NCBI RefSeq assembly: GCF_018991925.1
Contig: NW_024753828.1
Coordinates: 1,535,620 to 1,599,619, forward strand
Direction: 5' to 3'
Origin: Homarus americanus
Lineage: Eukaryota; Arthropoda; Malacostraca; Decapoda; Nephropidae
DNA length: 64,000 bases
In this document: positions 36,393-47,640 of the stretch, piece by piece
How positions within the stretch are numbered: position 1 is the first letter of the stretch
Layout of the letters: every line of letters begins with the position of its first letter
The notes under the pieces: model-generated
The model's input: the letters and a program-made list of their open reading frames with translations, nothing else
Told to the model about the DNA's origin: nothing
Database searches by the model: none
Translations under genes and position numbers: made by a program

Positions 36393-37301
36393 AAAAAAAG
36401 ACAGCACTGTCCTCATGTGCTGAGAAAACATTCATACGACCCCCCTAAAATTTTGTTCTAAGGACTGCACCTCACCCCTTTTGCTAAATGCAGCATTCCC
36501 GTCTTCTCTTCTCTCCTTTTCTCTCCCGCTAACACTCGACCCCCCTAAAAAAGACAGCACTGCCCTCATGTGCTGAGAGAACAACTTAAAACCCACCTTC
36601 AACTCTGTACTATTCCACTCGCAGCTAGCAACTCCATTTCTTCCTAGCCCAACTCAATACCAACCAGAACATCACGCTCCTCTTTTGCCTGGCCCTTAAC
36701 TAGAGAACCAATGTCAAAAAAAAATACACAGTCCAAAACAAACATGCTCTCCTTTTGCCTGGCCCTTGAGCTAAGAGGAACCAGTGTCAAAAAAAAATAC
36801 TCAGTCCATCTCCAACATGCTCTCCTTTGCCTGGCCCTTGAGCTAAGAGGAACCAGTGTCAAAACAATACTCAGTCCAAAACAAACATGCTCTCCTTTTG
36901 CCTGGCCCTTGAGCTAAGAGGAACCAGTGTCAAAACAATACTCAGTCCACGTCTCCGAACCTCATGCCGGCAGACCAACCCTCTGACAATGTACCAGCCC
37001 ATATTAGTGAGGCCCTGGACATTACAACCGTACTCTCAATCCCGCTCATGACAGCAACTCAATCCCGCTCATGACAGCAACTCAATCCCGCTCATGACAG
37101 CAACTCAATCCCGCTCATGACAGCAACCACTACTCAACGCACATCTCTGACCTAACCATCTCTCCAATCCCCTCTGCCCTACTCACAACTCCTCCAACTC
37201 ACCCCCTACAACCTGCCTTTTCTCATTACCATGCACCCTAAACTGTAATCGGTCGGCTTCGTCTTGTCTCTCAGCTGGAGGGCTCGATCAACCTCTCTGA
37301 A

Positions 37302-37622
37302 CTACTTACATACCCCTATATTTCCCACTTGGACCTCACACTTCCTTGACTGCTGGACGTGTGCCTGACATTCACCCCTTGTTTCCTCCCTGAACCGTTG
37401 AATGTGTGCCTGAGACTCCCACTTGAACCTGTTTACCTGTGCTTGATAATCCCTCTTTAGGTCTCCGAACTCCTCTCTCAGCTGTACCAAGGTCCCGCGG
37501 CCGTCTCTCTTCCTCCTCATACACATCTCTATTGTCAAGCCTAACCAACTCAGTCCGGGCACAAGGATGAGCATCAGTGCGAGTTCAATCCCTACCATTG
37601 CTAACCAACACATGATGGCGTT
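37302..37622 (-). CDS. Small membrane/coiled-coil ORF in the LARD
   Basis: From the first in-frame ATG at 37622 the frame gives about 106 residues. An N-terminal hydrophobic stretch (CWLAMVGIELALMLILVPGL) looks like one membrane span. A basic patch (MRRKRDGRG) follows, then a charged helix with an approximate repeat (DYQAQVNRFKWE, SQAHIQRFREET, CQAHVQQSRKCE). It lies about 45 bp after the primer-binding site, the place of gag in an LTR element, but I see no gag motif. It could be a gag relic, a captured host piece or a chance frame. I do not recognise it. Confidence 0.35.
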   Translation of the reverse strand, partial: NAIMCWLAMVGIELALMLILVPGLSWLGLTIEMCMRRKRDGRGTLVQLREEFGDLKRDYQAQVNRFKWESQAHIQRFREETRGECQAHVQQSRKCEVQVGNIGVCK

Positions 37623-37663
37623 CATTATCCCAACCACAGTACTATCAGTCACGACATTAAAAA

Positions 37664-37679
37664 CTACGCTCTGCTACCA
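37664..37679 (-). other. Primer-binding site matching initiator tRNA-Met
   Basis: The minus strand reads TGGTAGCAGAGCG, 2 nt from the LTR end. The first 11 bases complement the 3' end of animal initiator tRNA-Met as I know it (CTCTGCTACCA). The match ends after 11 bases. Confidence 0.75.
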
Positions 37680-37681
37680 TT

Positions 37682-39481
37682 TGTAACCGGTCGGAATTTG
37701 CTGGACTTTAATTTCTCACTTGACTTGGGGTTTATTAAAATTTAATAGATGGTAAAGGCAGTGGAAGCGCCCCTTTGAGAAAAATCCCGAACCAGCACAA
37801 GAACACTTAAATCTACTACACAAAATGAACTGTCCGTGACCCGTGGAAGGATAGCGTCTGTGACTGGGATGAATGAGACACACTGTAAAATTTAGACACT
37901 TATATTCCCTCCAACACTACAAACACAATCAAATAATGGTACACCAATATGCGCACCTCTTAACTTAAACTTTAACCACTACTCTGGGGAATAAAAGTTA
38001 TACATGACATAGAAATTATTAGAAACACAGGCAACAATAAATTTAAAGTATTAAGAAATGTTAATTGCACATATGAACAGGCCTTAAGGGCTTTCACAAA
38101 ATAATATCAGTCACTTAGGAAATGGTACTAAAAAATAAGAAATTAAATACTCCACAATGAATAGGCCTTAAGGGTCTTCAACAAAATAATATCAGTCACT
38201 GAGGAATGGTAATAAAAGATAAGAAATTAAATACTCTACAATGAATAGGCCCTAAGGGCTTTCAGCAAAATAATATCACTCAACAAAATTATAGCACCCC
38301 AACAGGTGTACACTTCCTAACCTAACCTAACCACTGCTCTGGGGAACAAGGTTATACCTGAGATCAGAATTATGAAGAATTAGAGGCATTAAAAGAATCA
38401 AATCACAGTATCACTCTGGTTCCACTTAATGGCACAAACATTCAAAAAAACACTACTATCAAAATTATTTAAGAAATATTAAACTACACACGTCAAGATA
38501 ATATCAGTCTGAGGAATGGTGTTAACTACACCCGTGATAAGGAAGATAAAATGTTCCTCTAGGTATCTCCTAGAGTCCTAGACTCACGGTCTCAGTGTGT
38601 GACCATTAATATACTCAGATAGCCTCAGTGTACTCCCAGTGCGTCCATGGGCAGGAAGAGAGTGAGCCAATCAGACCTTGCGCAGTTGAGAGAAACTTTA
38701 GCTTCCCGTTAGCAAGAGGGTTTCACTAGCTGCTCGGGACATGTGGGGTTGTGCACCGGAGTGGTAAGAACTGATCACCCACTGCTGATGCTGGTCCCGT
38801 GTCGTGTTAGTTGTCGGGAGCACTCGTTCACTCAAGAGATCCTTTGCTACCCCGCTAAACAGTGACAGGCCTACACTGATCGGTCCAATGGCGACAATCG
38901 CCACCCTCAATCATCAACGGCAGTCAATCTCTCGCAGTCAACTCCGGTCAACTCCAGTCAAGTGGGTTCTGACGGAAACCCTGAAATGAACTCACTGTTA
39001 GCTCTAGTTTACTTTATCACTGCCCTATCTAACCCTGTCTGAGATCGAATGAGACTTACTTGTTATACTGCAATAGCGCAGCACAGGTGACTAGGCCACG
39101 TGACTATTTCTGATGGACGCGCGGAACGTCTTGTCTGTGTGACTGCTCTCCGGGACTGGGCTAGCCAGCGTCGTGTCTCCCCAAGGCGCTAGCTTGGGCC
39201 TACGTGATATATTTACCGCCTAACTAATAACTCCTTGGGACACCCGTAACATTATTCAGACTGCTAAACGATCTATAATAATTTCAAATTCAATAATAGT
39301 CCCTTAACTTCATGAATCGCATCATTATTAATTCGGTAAATTACATTTAATATCATATAGGCCTAGTTCCGCAGTCTCTCGCTACGAGCAGGCAGCGCTC
39401 CCTCCCCTCAGATGACCTTGAACGCTCAGTATCACTCATGGCGGGGCATTTGAAATTACTCTGAAATTTCTGGATATTACA
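37682..39481 (-). repeat. LTR copy D (5' LTR of the LARD)
   Basis: 1,800 bp, almost identical to copy C. Visible differences include CTTTATCACT for CTTTACCACT and one missing C in GGGCTAGCC. Confidence 0.9.
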
Positions 39482-39613
39482 TATATATATATATATATAT
39501 ATGCAATAAATCACTGTAGGTGCGCGCGGTCTAGGTATATGCTGTACTCACCCTGAAGATGTGAATTATACGAAAGCGCTTGGGAACTTCGTGTTTTCTT
39601 TCTTTCCTTGGTT

Positions 39614-39705
<92 letters not shown>
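39482..39705. repeat. (TA)n arrays and a repeated 50-bp block
   Basis: Two (TA)n arrays flank a block (39503-39616) whose first 45 bp (CACTGTAGGTGCGCG, TCTAGGTATATGCTG) match 18225-18270 in inverted orientation. Confidence 0.8.
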
Positions 39706-39711
<6 letters not shown>

Positions 39712-39763
39712 CAACAGTTCAACCTGCCAGGATTCGAACTGGCGGGTTGAGGTGTTGATTGTA
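39706..39763. repeat. 25-bp hairpin with tRNA T-arm-like tip
   Basis: Arms 39706-39730 and 39739-39763 are inverted repeats with three mismatches and an 8-nt loop GATTCGAA. On the minus strand the tip reads GCCAGTTCGAATCCTGGC, a perfect 5-bp T-stem with a T-loop. No other tRNA arm is present. (TA)n lies on both sides. Confidence 0.65.
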
Positions 39764-39788
39764 TGTAGAATCACGTATATTGGGCTAA

Positions 39789-39789
<1 letters not shown>

Positions 39790-39851
<62 letters not shown>
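39790..39851. repeat. (TA)n microsatellite
   Basis: About 31 TA units. Confidence 0.95.
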
Positions 39852-39854
<3 letters not shown>

Positions 39855-39920
39855 GTGGGTTTTTGAGTTAATACAATCAGCAGTCATATACTTTGTTGTT
39901 GCTAAATTAGTGAAATGTAT

Positions 39921-40030
39921 CTTAACCTAACTTAACCTTACTTAGCCTAACCTTATGTAACCTAACCTTACCTCACCTAATTTAACCTATCCTAACCTAA
40001 ACTTATCTAGCCTAACATAACCTAACCTTC
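39921..40030. repeat. Degenerate CCTAA (TTAGG-type) repeat tract
   Basis: About 110 bp of variant CCTAA/CTTAA pentamers (CCTAACCTTA, CTATCCTAACCTAA). TTAGG is the common arthropod telomeric unit, so this looks like an interstitial telomere-type tract. Confidence 0.7.
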
Positions 40031-40400
40031 CTTGGTAACTTAAGGTGATTTTGGAGGTATCGTAAGCTTCTGCAAGGCAGAAATAAGGACGTTATCTCTA
40101 CTATAAAACTCGTACCAAAACACACGGAGCTGCTGGACTGACGTAAAGCGTCATTAGTGAAGATGGAATTAATGATTGAGTAATACTATAGGACAATGGT
40201 TAACGTATGGCCAAAACAATCCAACACAAGATAAGGCTAAGCCAAGGTGCAAATATTACAAGGGAAATTACAATGGGATGATGGAAGAGATGAGGGGTAT
40301 CCACTAGCCTGACTCATTAAGGCACAAGACCGCAGACACTTCGCTGAATATCATAATTAGTAAATTAACCTATTTGATCAATAAATATATACCAAAGACC
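40031..40400. other. Non-coding stretch
   Basis: Nothing recognised. Confidence 0.35.
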
Positions 40401-40407
40401 AAACCCA

Positions 40408-42500
40408 GTGCCTCTAGGAAGGGGATCCCTTCACATGAACCATGCGGCGGTTGATAAAGTTAAGAAGAAAACCCAGAAATTCAAGACCTGGGTTGGGGCA
40501 AATGATGAGCAGGACAGGAGGATGTATGCAAGAGCCAGAAACCAAGCAAAGATAGAATGTACAAGGGCTGAAAAGGAGTTCCAGAGGCTGGTTGCAAGCG
40601 AGGTCAAGTCAAGCCCAAAGGCGTTTTACCGCTACGCAAAGTCGAAATTAAAAACGCGAGTAGGAGTATCAGACCTGAGGCTTGAAGATGGTAGTTATGT
40701 ACTGTAGATTCTGACCAGGTTAAAGCTGAGGCATTGAACAGCTTCTTTTCCTCTGTGTTCACAAGAGAGGATGCAATTAACCTTCCTGCGTTTGAGGACA
40801 GACGGTTCGACACAGCACTGACCCACATTGTGTTCACAGAAGAGGGTATTAGAAATAAACTGTCAAAGCTAAAGGTCTATAAGAGTCCCGGACCTGAAAT
40901 GGTGCATCCTAGAGTGCTAAGAGGGTTGTGCAACGAGCTTGCCGAGCCCCTGAAGATCCTGTTTTGTAAATGCCTGGATGAGCAAAAGGTACCCAGTGAA
41001 TGGAAAGTGGCTTGTGTGAGTCCTATCTTCATGAAGGGCGATCGTCACTCCATGAACAACTATAGACCGGTGAGCCTGACCAGCATAATATGTAAAGTAC
41101 TTGAGAGTATTATCAGAGATGCCGCGATGTATCATCTACTACGAAATAACCTTGTAAAGGATTGCCAACACGGTTTTATGCCGGAGCGCTCCTGTTTAAC
41201 ACAATTGCTCAAGGTATTGGATATTTGGACCCATAGTCTGGAACGGGGTGGTAATATCGACCATATTTTCCTAGATTTTGCCAAGGCTTTCGACAGTGTA
41301 CCCCACGAAAGGCTGAAAATCAAAGTGGAAGGGTACGGAATTCGGGGAAATGTCCTAGCGTGGATAGAAGACTTTTTACATGACCGCAAGCAGTGTGTGG
41401 TGATTAATGGCACGAAATCATCATCCGTACCCGTCACAAGCGGGGTACCACAGGGCAGTGTATTGGGCCCTCTGTTGTTTGTTTGTTTCATAAGTGACAT
41501 GCCTGACGTTGTACACTCCTCCATACAAATGTTTGCCGATGACGCCAAGTTATTTCGGGAAATAAAGAACCAAGCAGACTGTGAAGAGCTGCAGAAGGAC
41601 CTCTGTAGTCTCCAAGAATGGTCGAAGAAATGGCTGCTGAGATTCAATGTCACGAAGTGTAAGAGGATGCACCTGGGGCGTACCAACGGCAAGGAGGCGT
41701 ATCATTTGTCCCAACGGGATGAAGAAACTGCACTATTTGAGACTGTGTGTGAGAAGGACCTAGGTGTGCATGTTGAAAATGAACTGAAGTTCTCGGGCCA
41801 TTGCGAGAAGAAGGTAAATCACGCAAATAAATTATTGGGTCTTATAAGAAGGTCGTTCAGCTATCTAGACGGTCCGTCCCTCGTCACGATCTTCAAGAGT
41901 GAAGTGCTTCCCCATCTGTCACCCCGTCTGGTCCCCGAGATATGCTTGGGACTGTCAGTTGGTTGAAAATGTTCAAAGGAGGGCCACCAGACTGGTGCCT
42001 GCACTTCGGCACCTCAGTTACCCTGAGAGATTGGAGCGCCTGAACTTGTCAAGCTTATACTACAGACGGGCAAGGGGTGACCTAATTGATGTGTATAAGC
42101 ATCTCAAGGGGCACTACTCTGTCGAGTGTCCTTACTTGGAGCTGGCGAACGCTCGCCCCACAAGGGGTCACAGCTCGAGATTGAAGAAGCTGCAAGTCCA
42201 GAAAACTGTTTATAGCAAACTTTTTCGGAGTGAGGGTTGTAAACTCTTGGAACAATCTACCAGAAAGTGTTGTGATGTCACCGAGTGTGAGCTCTTTCAA
42301 GACAAGACTTGACCAACAATGGAGCGGGTGCATGCCCAGTTCTTGCCAACAGTGCGTAACAGAGACGTGACCGATCGCCCAGGCGGCTAACGAGCCGATC
42401 ATTTGGTGAAGAGGGTAAAAGAAAAGGAAAAGTAATAAGAGACGTGACCGATCTCCCAAGCGGCTAACGAGCCGATGAGTGGTGAAAAGAATAAAAGTAA
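40408..42500 (+). pseudogene. CR1-like LINE ORF2, nearly intact RT
   Basis: 5'-truncated, without endonuclease. The linker before RT is 40408-40705 (MYARARNQAKIECTRAEKEF). After a frameshift, RT at 40734-41966 keeps 410 codons open: SPGPEMVHPRVLRGL, FLDFAKAFDSVPHERL, SGVPQGSVLGPLLFV, IQMFADDAKLF, FNVTKCKRMHLG and ANKLLGLIRRSFSYLD. A second frameshift near 41920 leads into the tail (41899-42312) with NVQRRATRLVPAL, LERLNLSSLYYRRARGDLI and the terminal FKTRLD-like region. The 3' UTR has a 60-bp direct duplication (42361-42420 and 42440-42492, core GACGTGACCGATC) and an (AAAAGT)n tail. It is the best-preserved LINE RT here and a different family from 1341-2990. Confidence 0.9.
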
Positions 42501-43340
42501 AAGTAAAGGCGTTCATGGCATAATACAGTAGGTTAGGTTTGGTGACCATGAGACTTCATGAGAAATTTATCTTATAACAATGACATTAGAAAATGCTAAG
42601 CAGTAAGTAGTTTTAAGCCATCTAGCAGTGTGTAAAATGTGCCATATATCTAGTAGTATGATACAACATAAGGGATATTTGATCAACGTTTTAGCAGTGC
42701 ACAGTACATGATAATGTTTTGTTACTTCCAATTACTAACAATAATGGTTATTCAAAGTGGGCAGAGCTTGAAGAAAAGGAAAACTATGGGGTAAAATACT
42801 GAAAAAAACACAAAAGAAACCTTTAAAAACCTTACCTAACTTCTAAAAATCTTAAAACTATAGATGACTTGCCTTATTCTTCTTCTTTTCGGTATTTACT
42901 ATGTTGATGTACTTTTCGTTGTTCAGATAAAGGTGGATGTCGAGGTGATCACAAGTGCACCCTGCGGGGCCTAATTTTGTGATGACATGATTGGCTTACG
43001 TCTCCTACTCAGTTATGTATCAGTCGCAGTTATTGGCCACCACCGCCACCTGTCGGCATTTTAAGAACTAATGCCAGAGCTTGTATGACCACCTCAATAG
43101 TTATGAACCGTTAGTGAATCGTTCTTGTGGTAGTTCGTATGGACTTCGGATCTTCCGGCAGCTACTAACTTCGTATCTCAGCAGTGTTAGTGAATCTGGG
43201 CCCCGGGCCCACTTTTCTAAGGTATCTTAGCAGTGTGTCTGTGACTCGTCACTGTCCGCAACAAGGCTCTCTGCCGTAAAGGGTGTTTTCGCCCAACGGG
43301 TGACTGTTTAGAGTCTCCTCCTTGCTATGGTAAATTTGGA
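42501..43340. other. Non-coding stretch
   Basis: No gene, RNA or known repeat seen. Confidence 0.35.
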
Positions 43341-44020
43341 GTTATGACACAGGAGCTGGAACTGGCAAAAATTTATGTTTCATTACATTCTTGATATCCA
43401 CTTTGAGACCACTTTCATAGTAAGTGATAAGGCACTGAATTACGTCTGTATCAGCTTTCCAAATAACTATGTTGTCCTTGTCTGCTTTGATCTTGGAGAT
43501 ATCATAACAGCTTTCAATGTCGAAGGTTTGTTTCTTTTGAGTATGGTTCTAAAAGGCAAGACAGATTTGCCATCTTTGGTGACAAGTATGTCCTTACCAA
43601 ACTAAGTTCCTAGCTTCTTGTCCTGCAATAGATCCTCCTGAATAACTTCAGTTGCTAGATCATTGGAACTGTACTTATGCTGTAAAGACACAGATGATGT
43701 ACTTTTCTTGACATTCTAGCACTTTCACTAGTAGATCTTCAGCTTCTCTGCCTTGCTATTGCCGACCTGATTTAGATTCAATATGTACAGATCTATCCTA
43801 AAAGGACTGACATCAGGTAGCCACTAATATTCTTCAGCGAAGATTGCATGAAAGGGACCAACGACTCAGTGCGATGTTTGTTTTGGTGATGCCAACTTTT
43901 CCTCCTCCACTTTTCCCAGCTCCAATCAGCCACTTCTCTCCATGGTCGACATCAGCATGGTTGGACTTCTCTGTGAACTCTTGACAACACAGTTATCTTG
44001 ATGGAACTCATTAAACAATT
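43341..44020 (-). pseudogene. Unrecognised decayed reading frame
   Basis: The minus strand shows scattered protein-like stretches in shifting frames, such as EKWLIGAGKSGGGKVGITKT near 43900, LQHKYSSNDLATEVIQEDLL near 43650 and KADKDNIVIWKADTDVIQCL near 43450. Many stops intervene. The GxGKSGGGK stretch resembles a nucleotide-binding loop, but the context is too decayed to name a family. The next element starts at about 44024. Confidence 0.3.
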
Positions 44021-44023
44021 GCA

Positions 44024-45310
44024 GTGGAAGCTGCTTCGGATCTGCAAGATAAATGGCACCCAATAATCGATAGTTTTGATGATTATACATTTATGAAGTA
44101 TGGTAGCATACATAAAAAGCTGGTAAAGCAAAAGTTGATCAATGATTCCCAACATGGATTCATAGGTGGGCGTTTATGTCTGACAAATTTATTAACATTC
44201 TTTTCAACTGTTTTCGAATCGGTGGATGACGGACACGATTATGATGTGGTATACATCGACTTTATCAAAGCCTTCAACAGAGTCCCCCACGAAAGACTAA
44301 TACGAAAAGTGGAGGCTCGTGGAATTGGAGGAGACATTCTAAAATGGATCAGGGCATTGTTACGGGACAGGAAACAGAGAGTAAGCATAAACGGCACTAA
44401 ATCCGATTGGGGTAAGGTCACTAGAGGAGTGCCCCAAGGCTCAGTACTTGGACCATTACTATTTATTATATAAAAGACATAGATATAGGCATAGACAGCA
44501 ACATAAGTATATTTGGTGGCGTAATTAAATCTGACGAGGACTCCGCAAAATTACAGGAAGATCAATACAAATTTTTTTCGCATTGTCTGAAAAATGGCAG
44601 ACGAAATTTAATGTGGACAAATGTAAAGTTCTTCTATGAGAGGTAAACAGAGAAACCAGATATCAGATGAATAAAGTGAAATCCGACTGTGAGAAAGATT
44701 TAGGAGTAATGGTAAGTAGGAATCTTAAACCTAGACAACAGTGAGTATTTGCTCGAAACAAGGCTAATAAAGTACTTGGGTTCATACAAAGGAGTGTTAG
44801 TTACAAGACTAGAGAAGTCACCCTAAAACTGTATCTTGCGCTTGTGAGACTTCACTTGGATTACGCAGTTAAGTTCTGGTCACCGTACTACAGAATGGAT
44901 ATAGAATCCCCAGAAAGAATTCAGAGGATGACAAGACTAATCCCAGGTATTAGGAACCTTGAGTACAGAGACAGGATAAAGCATCTTAATATGCACTCCG
45001 TCGAGAGACGTAGAGTGAGGGGCGATATGATCGAGGTGTATAAATGGAAGTCAGGGATAAACAAAGGTGATATAACAAAGGTACCCAAACTATGCAACCA
45101 GGAGTGAGCTCGTAGCAATGGCTTTAAATTAGACAAATTTAGATATAGGTGCGAGACAGGTAAATATTGGTATAGAAATAGAGGAGTGGATAAGTGGAAT
45201 AAGTTACCGAACTTCATCATTAACTCTAACAGGCTGGGAAGCCTCAAATATAGGTTGGATGGATATATGAGCGATAGGGGTTTCCTCCATTCTTATGTTC
45301 TTAAGTTCCC
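44024..45310 (+). pseudogene. CR1-like LINE, third copy of the palindrome family
   Basis: RT section 44024-44473 has INDSQHGFIGGRLCLTNLLTF, VYIDFIKAFNRVPHERL and TRGVPQGSVLGPLLFII. It is followed by decayed frames and the tail (44844-45107: LHLDYAVKFWSPYYRMDIES, HLNMHSVERRRVRGDMIEVYKW). It ends at TTCTTATGTTCTTAAG. It is clearly the same family as 1341-2990 and 6180-7800 but retains the GVPQGSVLGP motif that those lost. The AFD residue next to motif A is AFN here. Confidence 0.85.
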
Positions 45311-46235
45311 AAATCCCGCTGCGCTCAGACCTAGTGAAATGTGCAACCACTAGTGACTAGTAGGAAAAATATACATTCTCCTGTACCTTTGTATATCAAA
45401 AGTATCAATTAAAAATGTCGGAAACCAATAGAAGAAAAATTACAGCGATATTAATTATTTTCAAAGTAGGAGGTCGATTTGTTTTCATTGGTACTTATTG
45501 TCCGATATAGCGGTCCGTGTTGCAGGCTACCGTTTGAAGAAACAAAATGCAAACTTAAAGTTGCTGAACTTTTTTTTATTCGTTTTCGACAAATTTGAAT
45601 TGCGTATTTAGAAAAAGGAGAAAAAACTTCGCTCGAAACAACTATTAAAAAAGGTGGTGACTTGATGAGTGTTAAATTGCAGATTAATCAGTCTCATTTG
45701 GAAGGGCATTTCCATATGCATTAAACATTTATGATTCTATCCGATTGTAGTGAAGGCCGTGTCACCCAGGAACAATACAAGAGCAAATACTCTCATTAAC
45801 TCAAGCATTTTCCCTCCATTTAACATCGTGGTAATCGATATCGTGCTTGAGCAGATTCTTCATGTTTGGAATATACATTTGCAACTGCAGTTGAGACATA
45901 ATTTAAAGATAACCTTGAGTAAAAAAAGGTGTCAGTAATTTAGTGGCACTTTTCCAGGTCCTGTACATTCAGCAAACTTTAGTGTTAATTTCCTTTGATA
46001 GTTAATGCTCTTATTTATTATTACAGATGTGTAGGCTGTTCCTAGTATTCTTAAGAATATCATCAGCTGAATGAATCTCATAAATAGTCTGCAGTTATTA
46101 TTTTACTGTAAATCTGAAGAGTGGACGCCATGTTGCTATTTTTTTTCCTGTTCCTCCAAAATCAGGTGTTCATTCACTTTAAACTAATATAAATATATTA
46201 CCACATCAAGGAAATTCATTTATTTTGTATTATAA
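45311..46235. other. Non-coding stretch
   Basis: AT-rich, no gene or known repeat recognised. Confidence 0.35.
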
Positions 46236-47290
46236 TTACGTTACCTTTACCGTTACCGCCTGCAACGCCGTGCGACGCAAAGGGCCTCCACATACTCGCG
46301 CCAGCCATTTCGATCTTGAACCCTTTCTATGACTGTATTCAACTCGTCCTCCGTCTCCCTTCTTATAGTTCGGATCCATGTAGGCCTTGGTCTTCCCCTT
46401 CTTGTTCCTCCCACTCTCCACTCGACCGCCTCTCTCAATTCTCTATCCGGAAGCATAAGCAGAACGTGCCTCAGCCACCTCCATCTATTCTTCATCAGTC
46501 ATTCATCGATATCGGGAACATTTGTGACTACTCTTATTGTCTCGTTTTTAATACGATCATGCCATCTTATGTTCAAGATTCTTCTCAATGCCTTATTCTC
46601 GAAAGTTCGGAATCTTCTGTTGTGGGTCGATGACCAGTGCCCGGATGGGCTAATCCCCGTTAAAAAAAAAATCGATACCATTCCTCTCCAGTTTCTACGC
46701 TCTCGTAAGTCGCCTTTCTTGGGCAGTTTTATAATGATTCCTTGTTACCACTCATCCGGGACAACCTCAGTGTTCCATATTTCTTGAAATAGCTTTAATA
46801 GTACTTGAGATAAGCCATTCGCGTCGGCTTTCAGCATTTCTCCAGTTATTCCATTTAGACCTGGTGCCTTCCAGTTCTTCAACTGTTTTAGTACCCTTTC
46901 AATTTCCCTCACCTGCATGACACCCATATGGAAGGCTTTATTCATTACCATCCGGAAATTCTCTTCCCATCGTTCCTTAATACGTTCCTCTGATGTTATC
47001 AACTCTCCGTTCATAGCACGTACTGCCTATACCTGCGATGTCTTTAATTATATCGTTTGCTTTACTTACTCCATGCCCATTACCGGAATTAAGTGCTCTG
47101 TTTGCTTCTTCTGCCATATTTTCCAGGAAAAGCCGCTTATCATGTCTTGCACATCGTTTAACTTCGCTATTAAGACTCCAGTATTTGGCTGTTTCTATTT
47201 TAAGAACATCTTCATCTCCAGGTCTCTTCTGAGATCCATTTCTTCCGCTTAGTTCCTCTCTTTTTCCCAAGAACTTCTTTAGCTGAGCTC
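46236..47290 (-). pseudogene. RTE-like LINE with RT core deleted
   Basis: The minus strand reads the pre-RT region (46977-47270: AKYWSLNSEVKRCARHDKRLF), the RT N-terminus (46745-47014: VLKQLKNWKAPGLNGITGEML, then IIIKLPKKGDLRERRNWRG) and then jumps to the C-terminal region (FENKALRRILNIRWHDRI, 46499-46620). It continues with RWLRHVLLMLPDRELREAV, RRGRPRPTWIRTIRRE and DRNGWREYVEALC (46253-46495). All catalytic RT motifs between NWRG and FENKALRR are missing. The join contains a poly-A-bearing SINE-like piece (46622-46672), so loss may be linked to that insertion. Confidence 0.85.
46622..46672 (+). mobile_element. Short SINE-like tail
   Basis: GTGGGTCGATGACC...TGGGCTAATCCCCG followed by poly-A. 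The same sequence with about 80 percent match lies at 54093-54150, also ending in poly-A. Confidence 0.5.
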
Positions 47291-47640
47291 TGATACAACT
47301 GTTTAATGTCTATTATCAGCATTCCTTATGTTTTCGCCTTCCGACACCGTGGTTCCACTTCATTCAATGTCTCCAATACACTGAAACGGTTGCGGTATTC
47401 AACAAACTAATGAAGCCTCAAAGTTGCTACTCGTCCTGACAAACATCCCCAATAGCATGTGTGAGCTGGAGGACCTACCTGAACCACGTGGTGAATGTGC
47501 TAAACATCTGCAGCTGTAGTGAGTGAGCGGCCCTAAGCACGACGGCCATCCAAACTATGTGAAGAACTTTGTTGATGTCACTATCAGGTCACAAAGCTGT
47601 TTACAAGACCAGCTCCCACAGTACTAGACCTATAGTTAAT
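47291..47640. other. Non-coding stretch
   Basis: Nothing recognised. Confidence 0.3.

Larger units (their letters stand above)
36381..37681 (-). other. LARD internal region with tandem repeats
   Basis: Holds a duplicated ACCCCCCTAAAAAA-GACAGCACTG block (36383 and 36539). It also has four about 70-bp tandem units at 36660-36955 (core TTGCCTGGCCCTTGAGCTAA) and five 23-bp units at 37036-37130 (core CAATCCCGCTCATGACAGCA). No retroelement enzyme is encoded. Confidence 0.8.
34580..39481 (-). mobile_element. Young LARD/TRIM-like LTR element with 1.8-kb LTRs
   Basis: 4,902 bp with LTRs at 34580-36380 and 37682-39481 that differ by about four substitutions and one 1-nt indel by eye, so insertion is very recent. 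The TG...CA ends carry a 5-bp inverted repeat (TGTAA/TTACA). The minus strand is the coding sense, because a primer-binding site adjoins the right LTR and a purine tract lies near the left one. The 1.3-kb interior has no protease, RT or integrase, only tandem repeats and one small ORF, so it must depend on another element for movement. TATA flanks both ends, consistent with a duplication in (TA)n. Confidence 0.88.

Noticed and set aside
39706..39763. Possible tRNA gene
   Set aside because: Only a T-arm is present. No D-arm, anticodon arm or acceptor pairing, and the arms extend as one long hairpin.
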